Source: Nonomuraea indica (lineage in GTDB: Bacteria > Actinomycetota > Actinomycetes > Streptosporangiales > Streptosporangiaceae). Taken from it: a stretch of DNA of 64,000 nt. Positions 58,888-64,000 of the stretch are shown here, in pieces; the stretch's first letter is position 1, and each line of letters opens with the position of its first letter. The notes under the pieces were generated by a model. It was not told where the DNA came from and did no database searches. It saw nothing but the letters and a program-made list of their open reading frames with translations. Location of the stretch: NCBI RefSeq assembly GCF_002850745.1, contig NZ_PJOK01000064.1, positions 113,873 through 177,872 on the forward strand, given 5' to 3'. The translations under genes were made by a program, and so were the position numbers.

Positions 58888-59205
58888 CTAGTCGGCGGCG
58901 GGCTGGCCGGCGGATTCGCGGGCGAGGGCGACGATCCGCTCCAGGGCCGCCGCATGCCGCTGGAAGGCCAGCCGTCCCTGCGGGGTGAGCTGCACGTACG
59001 TCCGTCGCGCCCGCTTGTCCTGGTCCTTGCGGACGGTGACGTATCCGGCGGCGGCCAGTGCGGAGACCTGCTTGGACAGCGCCGAGTCGCTGGTGCCGAC
59101 CGAGTCTCTGAGAAAGCCGAAGTCCACCCACTCGGCCGGCGCCAGCAGCGCCACGACCGACAGACGCGCCGGGACGTGCAGGAACTCGTCGAAGAGTGGA
59201 TCCAT
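58888..59205 (-). CDS. winged-helix regulator, MarR-like
   Basis: 105 residues from ATG 59205. Helices around FDEFLHVPARLSVVALLAPA, SVGTSDSALSKQVSALAAAG and the wing KDQDKRARRTYVQLTPQG fit the small MarR-like (HTH_34/Transcrip_reg) domain. Its start overlaps the stop of the membrane-protein gene (ATGA). It probably binds the dyads at 59704-59746 and represses the operon. Confidence 0.85.
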   Translation of the reverse strand: MDPLFDEFLHVPARLSVVALLAPAEWVDFGFLRDSVGTSDSALSKQVSALAAAGYVTVRKDQDKRARRTYVQLTPQGRLAFQRHAAALERIVALARESAGQPAAD

Positions 59206-59678
59206 CAGGCGGCCCCGCCGCCCTGCTGGACGATCGACTTCATGATGGAGCGGTTCACGGGCATGGCCGCGACGTACACCACGGCCGCCACGATCGCGCC
59301 TGCGGCGGCCTGTGACAGCAGCCCCTGAGCCGGCAGGTCGAACAGCGCGAAGGCGGCGATCCGCCCGATGCCGAAGGCCACCATGATGCAGGCCACCAGC
59401 CCGAGGTGGAACAGGGTCTCCTGGCGGGTGACCCTCCGGCGGACCGAGGCGCGGTGCTCGTAGACGATCCCCACACCCGCGTACAGAGCCCACCCGATCG
59501 CCGGGCCGACGAAGTACCAGGGGCGAGGGAGGTCGATGGCCGCGAGGGCGACGAAGATGCCGAGCGCGGAGATGACCACGCGCGGGGTCGCGAAGCTCTG
59601 GCGGACGATCTGCTCCCGGGTCCTGTCCTGGAGGCGGTGGATGTCGTCGAGCGAAGCCTGGGCGTCGTGCTGGTTCAT
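59205..59678 (-). CDS. integral membrane protein co-transcribed with the MarR-like regulator
   Basis: 157 residues from ATG 59678. A charged cytoplasmic N-terminus (SLDDIHRLQDRTREQIVRQS) is followed by about four membrane helices (VVISALGIFVALAAIDL, YFVGPAIGWALYAGVGIVYE, LGLVACIMVAFGIGRIAAF, AAAGAIVAAVVYVAAMPV). 2TM-type proteins with such small regulators are common; function unknown. First gene of the operon; the promoter carries two palindromes. Confidence 0.75.
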   Translation of the reverse strand: MNQHDAQASLDDIHRLQDRTREQIVRQSFATPRVVISALGIFVALAAIDLPRPWYFVGPAIGWALYAGVGIVYEHRASVRRRVTRQETLFHLGLVACIMVAFGIGRIAAFALFDLPAQGLLSQAAAGAIVAAVVYVAAMPVNRSIMKSIVQQGGGAA

Positions 59679-59692
59679 GGGCATCCCCCGGA

Positions 59693-59754
59693 GTCGACTA
59701 CTACTTTCCTGCGAGGAAAGTACCATCTGTTTTCCTTACAGGAAAGTGGTCGAC
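59693..59754. promoter_or_regulatory. double palindrome operator of the membrane-protein/MarR operon
   Basis: CTTTCCT-GCG-AGGAAAG (59704-59720) and TTTCCT-TAC-AGGAAA (59731-59745) are two versions of one operator, and GTCGAC flanks the pair on both sides (59693-59698; 59749-59754). The rest of the gap to 60031 shows no gene. Confidence 0.75.
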
Positions 59755-60031
59755 GCTGGACCGGTGACGGCGTTGCACGCGGACGACCGGGCGCGGTGGC
59801 GGCATCGCCTCTGACCCACATCAACCACTCTCCCTGCGACCTGGCCGCCCCCCTGCGCCGACCCGGCCACCCGCCCGCTTCCGCATGCCCCCCAGGCGGG
59901 ACCCTCCCGGACCGAACGGTGGTCAACCGGAGAGCGAGCCCCAGGCGGTGATGCGCCTCCACCGCGTCAGCACCAGCGCTCGACCCACGTCGCCAAGGAA
60001 GAAGAACCGCCTGTGCTCCCACGACGCGCGG

Positions 60032-61330
60032 TCAACGCGACCGCAGCTCCGCCGCCACCGCCCGCTCCCGCAGCCCGGCCGCCTCGGCCCGCGCGGCGTC
60101 GAGCTGAGCCCGTACGTCATCAAGACGCGCCCGCTCCAGCCGCAACTCCAGCCGCAGCTCGTCACACTCGCCGGCCAACGCGTCAGCCCGTGCTCGTTCG
60201 GCGGCCACGGCCTCGGCCGCCTGCGCGGCCTCACGTGAGCCGGCCTCGGCGGCCTGCCGCTCAAGGGCCGAGAGCCGCTCGAGCAGCGCAGCCAGCTCGT
60301 GGGCCGTCCTCTCCTGCTCCTGCCTGGCCTGCGCCACCTCCGCCTCGGCGACCTCACGTGCCAGCCGAACCTGCTCGGCCGCGTTCTCGCGGGCCTGCTC
60401 GGCCTCGTTGAGCGCCACCGCGCGGTCCCGTTCGGCCTCCGCCGCCGTACGGGCCGCGCTCTCGGCACGGGCGACCGCCCGGTCACGTTCCTGGGCGGCC
60501 GCCTCCGCCCTGGCCTGCGCGGCCGCCACATCGCGCTCGGCCTCCTGCAGGGCGCGTACGGCTCCAGCCACCTCCTCACGCGCTCGCTCGCTCTCGCCAC
60601 GCGCCCGCTCGGCCTCCTCGGCGGCCTGCGTGGCCCGCTCCTGCGCCTCCCGGACCTGCGCCTCGGCCTCTTCCACCCGCTCGGCGAGCTCCCGAGCCGC
60701 CTGGTTCCTCGCCGCCTCCGCCTGTTCGGCCCGCCGTGCCGCGTCGTCCGCGCGGCGTTCGGCCAGCTTGGCCCGCCGGGCTGCCTCCTCGGCGTTCTGC
60801 AGCGCCTGCCGCTCGGTGCTCGCGGCCTCGCGCAGCGCGGCCAGCGCCTGCTCGCGCGCCCGTTCGGCGTCGCTCAACGCGTCGTCCCGCTCCGCCTGCG
60901 CCTCGTCGACCCGCAGCCGCATCTCAGCGGCCTCCCTGCGCGCGTGCTCGGCGGCCTCGCGCGCCAGCCGTACCTGCTCGAAAGCCTGTTCCCGCTCGGT
61001 ACGCGCGATCGCCACGCGGGTGTGCGCCTCCGCCTGAACCGCGCTCAGCTTGGCCTCCACCCCGGCCGGACTCAGCTCCTCGGCCAGCGCACGAGCGAGC
61101 GGCTCGATGGCGGCGGCGAGGCCGGTCTCCATCCGCTCGTACAGTTGCTCAGCTCTGGCGAGCGCCCCTTCCAGCCCCGGGGTCGCGCGGCGCATCTCCC
61201 GCTCCCGCTTCGCCGCCGCCTGACAGTCCCCTTCGGGGCAGTACGCCTTCGGCCGCCCCCTCCCCCGCCGCTGCTCGATCGGCGCCCCACAGTGCTTACA
61301 CGGCGTCACCACAACCGTCTCTTCCGTCAC
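60032..61330 (-). CDS. zinc-ribbon plus long alanine-rich coiled-coil protein
   Basis: 432 residues from GTG 61330. The N-terminal 50 residues contain CKHCGAPIEQ and YCPEGDCQAA, four Cys for one zinc, in a basic context (RRGRGRPK). Residues 70-432 are an unbroken heptad-type coiled coil dominated by Ala, Glu and Arg (AREAAEHARREAAEMRLRVD). Size and layout recall plasmid-encoded KfrA and other partition or cytoskeleton-like proteins. A longer start at 61393 would include the palindrome at 61350 and is less likely. Possibly a plasmid- or element-derived segregation factor. Confidence 0.75.
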   Translation of the reverse strand: MTEETVVVTPCKHCGAPIEQRRGRGRPKAYCPEGDCQAAAKREREMRRATPGLEGALARAEQLYERMETGLAAAIEPLARALAEELSPAGVEAKLSAVQAEAHTRVAIARTEREQAFEQVRLAREAAEHARREAAEMRLRVDEAQAERDDALSDAERAREQALAALREAASTERQALQNAEEAARRAKLAERRADDAARRAEQAEAARNQAARELAERVEEAEAQVREAQERATQAAEEAERARGESERAREEVAGAVRALQEAERDVAAAQARAEAAAQERDRAVARAESAARTAAEAERDRAVALNEAEQARENAAEQVRLAREVAEAEVAQARQEQERTAHELAALLERLSALERQAAEAGSREAAQAAEAVAAERARADALAGECDELRLELRLERARLDDVRAQLDAARAEAAGLRERAVAAELRSR

Positions 61331-61345
61331 ACCTCGAGGATACCA

Positions 61346-61377
61346 TTTCTGATTTTCCAGAAAATCAAAATCAGAAA
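61346..61377. promoter_or_regulatory. nested AT-rich palindromes at the coiled-coil gene promoter
   Basis: TGATTTTC-CA-GAAAATCA (61350-61367) is perfect, and TTTCTGATTTT / AAAATCAGAAA (61346-61377) is a second, offset dyad. AT-rich in a GC-rich area, just upstream of GTG 61330. May be an autoregulatory or partition site. Confidence 0.65.
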
Positions 61378-61410
61378 ACACGGTCTGTTGCACCGCCCGC
61401 CACCTCGCTC

Positions 61411-61441
61411 AACTTGCGAGAAGGCTGAATTCCCGCAAGTT
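61411..61441. repeat. inverted repeat upstream of the coiled-coil gene
   Basis: AACTTGCG (61411-61418) / CGCAAGTT (61434-61441), 15-base spacer. Not related in sequence to the palindromes at 61350. Gap 61442-61591 shows nothing else. Confidence 0.5.
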
Positions 61442-61643
61442 TCCGCACCTACGCCGGCCAGGATTGCCGCTCTGTGCGGGGATCGCCTGCGGATTGCCAC
61501 GGTGGTCCTGAGGTAATGCCACTTCATGTCAGCAAGGGATCTGCAGGCTGGAAACGTGTCGAGAATCCCGTTCCCCCAGCTCAGGGCATACTGAACTGCG
61601 CTGGGATTGATGGAGGCTTCATCGGTTGGAAAGGATGGAGTCC

Positions 61644-61988
61644 ATGTCAGGTCGATCCAGTTCCCCACACCCCGCCCAGCGTCGTTATCCACCGGAGCTG
61701 AAGGAACGGGCAGTGCGGATGGTGCAGGAGGCCATCCAGCAGTCCGGGGAGTCGTTCGGCGTGATCACCCGCGTCGCCCGTCAGCTCGGCATTGGATCCG
61801 AATCGCTGCGCAACTGGGTCAGGCAGGCAGAGGTCGACAGCGGTCAGCGGCCCGGTACCAGCACCGATGAGGCCAAGCGGATCGCCGAGTTGGAGCGTGA
61901 GGTCCGCGAGCTGCGCCGGGCCAACGAGATCCTGAAGGCGGCGTCGGCTTTTTTCGCCAGAGAACTCGACCCTCGACCGCCGAGATGA
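61644..61988 (+). CDS. IS3-family OrfA
   Basis: 114 residues from ATG 61644. HTH: SFGVITRVARQLGIGSESLR within RYPPELKERAVRMVQ, then a leucine-zipper-like helix (AELEREVRELRRANEILKAA). It binds the element ends, and regulates transposition. It is followed in the -1 frame by orfB through a slippery site. Confidence 0.92.
   Translation: MSGRSSSPHPAQRRYPPELKERAVRMVQEAIQQSGESFGVITRVARQLGIGSESLRNWVRQAEVDSGQRPGTSTDEAKRIAELEREVRELRRANEILKAASAFFARELDPRPPR
61949..61955 (+). other. -1 programmed frameshift site of the IS3 element
   Basis: The heptamer T TTT TTC is placed so that OrfA codons GCT-TTT-TTC slip by one base and read on as TTT-TTT-CGC-CAG, in frame with orfB. This gives the OrfAB transposase. 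Confidence 0.8.
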
Positions 61989-62893
61989 ATGCCTTCATCG
62001 ACGCCCACCGCGACCGCTTCGGCGTCGCGCCGATCTGCCGGGTCCTGCAGGTCGCGACATCGACGTACTACGCGGCCCGTAACCGTCCACCATCGGCGCG
62101 GGCGGTGCGCGATGAGCACCTCAAGAAGGAGATCAGCCGTATCTACCAGGACAACTACTCCTGTTACGGCGCCCGCAAGATCTACCACCAACTCCGCCGC
62201 GAGGGCCTGCTTGTCGCCAGGTGCACCATCCAGCGGCTGATGGGCGAGCCGGGCATCGCCGGACTGGTCCGCGGCACAGCCTGGCGCACTACTATCACCG
62301 GCGACCAGGCCGAGCGGCCGGCGGATCTGGTCCGGCGCGACTTCCACGCTGCGGCGCCGAACCGGCTGTGGGTCGCCGACCTCACCTATATCCGTACCTG
62401 GTCGGGGTGGGTGTACGCGGCGTTCGTCATCGACGTCTACTCTCGGATGGTCGTGGGCCGGCAGACCGCCACCCATCTCCGCACCGACCTGGCGTTGGAC
62501 GCCTTGGAGATGGCCATCTGGCGTCGCGGCCACGACGCCGGCGCCGACCTGTCGGAGCTGGTTCATCACTCCGACCGCGGAGTGCAATATCTATCGATTC
62601 GCTACACCGAGCGCCTGTCCGACGCCGGCGCGGTCGCCTCCGTCGGCAGCCGCGGCGATTCCTACGACAACGCCCTGGCTGAGTCGTTCAACGGGTTGTC
62701 CAAGGCGGAGCTGATCCGCCGCTACGGGCCGTGGAAAGGCCTGGACGATGTCGAGCTGGCCACGCTGGAGTACCTCGACTGGTACAACCATCGCCGGCTG
62801 CACACCGCCTGCGGCGACATCCCACCCGCAGAGTACGAAGCGATCCACTACCGTCACCAACAAGCCGCAGCGACCGCGGCAGAAACCAAGTAG
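61985..62893 (+). CDS. IS3-family OrfB transposase (DDE integrase domain)
   Basis: 302 residues. The DDE triad is visible: WVADLTYIRTWSGWVYAA (first D), HHSDRGVQYLSIRYTERL (second D) and NALAESFNGLSKAELIRR (E), with YLDWYNHRRLHTACGDIPPA as the IS3 C-terminal motif. It is most likely made as an OrfAB fusion by -1 frameshifting, but ATG 61985 could also make OrfB alone. The gene looks intact, so the element may still be mobile. Confidence 0.93.
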   Translation: MNAFIDAHRDRFGVAPICRVLQVATSTYYAARNRPPSARAVRDEHLKKEISRIYQDNYSCYGARKIYHQLRREGLLVARCTIQRLMGEPGIAGLVRGTAWRTTITGDQAERPADLVRRDFHAAAPNRLWVADLTYIRTWSGWVYAAFVIDVYSRMVVGRQTATHLRTDLALDALEMAIWRRGHDAGADLSELVHHSDRGVQYLSIRYTERLSDAGAVASVGSRGDSYDNALAESFNGLSKAELIRRYGPWKGLDDVELATLEYLDWYNHRRLHTACGDIPPAEYEAIHYRHQQAAATAAETK

Positions 62894-62924
62894 CCGAGTC
62901 TCCACGAAACCCGGCGCAGTTCAC

Positions 62925-63047
62925 AAGGCTGGCGTGCCCATCACCCGGTGGAACGAGAGGTACGCGCCGAAGATCCGTGAGGATGTCGCGGCGGTGCACA
63001 CCGAACTTCTGCTTAACATCGGCCGCCTCGCAGGGGCCCGCGGATGA
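62925..63047 (+). pseudogene. C-terminal fragment of a gene cut by the IS3 element
   Basis: Open frame just right of the IS: AGVPITRWNERYAPKIREDV and AAVHTELLLNIGRLAGARG, ending in a TGA that overlaps the next ATG. It looks like the end of a gene once translated with the downstream DNA-binding protein. I do not recognise the family, and the matching 5' part was not found left of the IS. Confidence 0.5.
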
Positions 63048-63937
63048 CGGCGGCCAAGGAAGATCTCATGAGCAAGAAGCGCAAGGGATTCGACGATCTC
63101 ATCGCTCGCCGCGAGGAACTGGGCGACGTCTCCCCACCCTGGGTTACTGAGTCAGTTGAAGAACCCCATCCCCAGGAGCTGGTTGTCCAGACAGCGTCGA
63201 CAGCTGCCACCGCAACGTCTCTGCCCAACCCCGACACAGTTCCGGCTCCGTACTCGAACGAGGCCGCCGGCGAGCTGAGCGAGCAAGAACGGGCGGACCT
63301 AGCCACATGCGAGGCCGCTTTGGATGGCCTACGCCTGGCCTGGTGGGCGGCCGGTAAAGCCCTGCAGACCATCAGGGACGCTCGACTCTACAGAGCGGAC
63401 TATCCCTCCTTTGAGGAGTACTGCACCGACCGATGGGACATGTCCCGTCGCCAAGCGGACCGACTCATCGCGGCCTGGCCTCTCGCCGAGCAACTGAGAC
63501 CAATTGGTCTCGCCACGATCAATGAGGGACAGGTCCGAGAGCTCCTCCCGGTAGCCGAGCGTCACGGCCAGGATGCGGCCGTTACGGTCTACCGGACCGT
63601 CCTCGAGGCAGACGGCGTGAAGGTGACGGCGGCCCTGCTAAAGGGTGCTGCTGGCGTCATCGCAAACAGTGAGCAGTTTGACCCCGTCCAAGCAGCTGCG
63701 CAGATACGTGCCTATCTCACCGGTGAGGCCAAGCCTGGAGCGCCTACAGATCCAGGTGAGGCATTCACCGCCGAAACGGAACGCTTGCGCGCCGTGCTCA
63801 CCAGAACGGTCAAACGCCCGGCCTTCCTGACCTACGCGCGCACGCATCCTGAGCAGGCTCGCGCGGTCGTGGCCGAGCTGCGTGCGCTGCTGGACGACAT
63901 TGAGCAGGCGGCTACCGCGGCCGAGGGACCAGAGTGA
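63044..63937 (+). CDS. DNA-binding protein of plasmid/integrative-element type
   Basis: 297 residues from ATG 63044 (ATG 63068 has an equally good AAGGAAG). The middle carries AAGKALQTIRDARLYRADYP, FEEYCTDRWDMSRRQADRLI and AAWPLAEQLRP, an HTH-like region familiar from actinobacterial plasmid and phage proteins. A second helical block (LLPVAERHGQDAAVTVYRTV, VTAALLKGAAGVI) and a Glu/Arg-rich tail follow. It overlaps the truncated gene upstream. Probably a plasmid replication, partition or copy-control DNA-binding protein. Codon choice is slightly less GC-rich than the chromosomal genes. Confidence 0.7.
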   Translation: MTAAKEDLMSKKRKGFDDLIARREELGDVSPPWVTESVEEPHPQELVVQTASTAATATSLPNPDTVPAPYSNEAAGELSEQERADLATCEAALDGLRLAWWAAGKALQTIRDARLYRADYPSFEEYCTDRWDMSRRQADRLIAAWPLAEQLRPIGLATINEGQVRELLPVAERHGQDAAVTVYRTVLEADGVKVTAALLKGAAGVIANSEQFDPVQAAAQIRAYLTGEAKPGAPTDPGEAFTAETERLRAVLTRTVKRPAFLTYARTHPEQARAVVAELRALLDDIEQAATAAEGPE

Positions 63938-64000
63938 CGGTCTAGACGAGTAAGTCCTAAGTCGCTGTGGTGTGAAGTGCGGGAAGGGCGAAGGGTGTTG

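Larger units (their letters stand above)
61592..62923 (+). mobile_element. IS3-family insertion sequence
   Basis: About 1332 bp. Terminal inverted repeats of about 26 bp: left TGAACTGCGCTGGGATTGAT, right (reverse complement) TGAACTGCGCCGGGTTTCGT, both continuing with a TGGAGxCT. Ends follow the 5'-TG...CA-3' rule of IS3. orfA and orfB are both intact. The 3-4 bp target duplication is not visible (flanks ATAC and CAAG), so the element is old or arose by recombination. To its right lies a truncated reading frame. Confidence 0.88.

Noticed and set aside
61588..62927. A 3-4 bp target duplication for the IS3 element.
   Set aside because: Flanks are ATAC and CAAG, which do not match.

Overview
The window is about 70% GC throughout, with dense, often 4-bp-overlapping genes, many GTG starts and few Shine-Dalgarno-poor gaps. 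Gene families such as the CU044_5270-type anti-sigma partner, ECF42/DGPF pairs, tandem HxlR proteins and LLM-class oxidoreductases point to a filamentous actinobacterium. Streptosporangiaceae (Nonomuraea or Streptosporangium type) is my best guess, by inference only. No rRNA, tRNA or CRISPR array was seen. The content is accessory: roughly 67 intact genes, of which about 19 encode regulators, plus several decayed genes. It looks like a chromosomal arm or another variable region.

Layout. Positions 1-6.5 kb: DinB and glyoxalase-like pair, MarR regulator, methyltransferase, cupin, kinase-fold protein, an ECF sigma factor with its membrane partner, and a BKACE enzyme. 6.6-10.3 kb: a decayed XRE regulator, a TerC transporter behind a probable manganese riboswitch, and an LmrA/YxaF-type TetR with a two-domain SDR-hydrolase target that shares its operator. 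10.4-14.7 kb: three regulator/oxidoreductase or membrane-protein modules. 14.8-21.1 kb: a divergent catabolic cluster (carotenoid oxygenase, thiolase and LLM oxidoreductase on the minus strand; acyl-CoA ligase and SCP-x-like thiolase on the plus strand) around a 55-bp dyad. 21.1-24.4 kb: a tandem HxlR protein, a sterol-desaturase-family protein and two AraC regulators. 24.5-26.3 kb: an ECF42 sigma/DGPF operon with its own promoter. 26.4-30.5 kb: MarR with a secreted protein, then a PEP-utilising mini-enzyme with two regulators and a histidine phosphatase. 30.6-38 kb: GNAT enzyme, ruined ABC permease, membrane protein, methyltransferase, XRE-cupin regulator, lipase-like hydrolase and a two-component system.

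38.2-43.2 kb: a LysR regulator faces an operon for the lower meta-cleavage pathway (racemase-like protein, RidA protein, hydratase, aldolase, acetaldehyde dehydrogenase). The RidA member suggests an aminomuconate-type route, but the ring-opening enzymes are absent. 43.4-48.5 kb: PadR/DUF1048 cassette, a serine hydrolase, an IS30-type-HTH/MarR fusion and two secreted or orphan proteins. 48.6-59.7 kb: a run of compact TetR or MarR modules with redox enzymes, including an ABM-truncated haemoglobin fusion and an LtrA protein, with scattered gene remnants.

59.7-64 kb: this end looks like mobile or plasmid-type DNA. It holds a zinc-ribbon plus long alanine-rich coiled-coil protein with nested palindromes at its promoter, a complete IS3-family element with a visible -1 frameshift signal, a short truncated reading frame, and a DNA-binding protein of a type common on actinobacterial plasmids and integrative elements. 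Functions come from motif recognition by eye, so family assignments are firmer than substrates.
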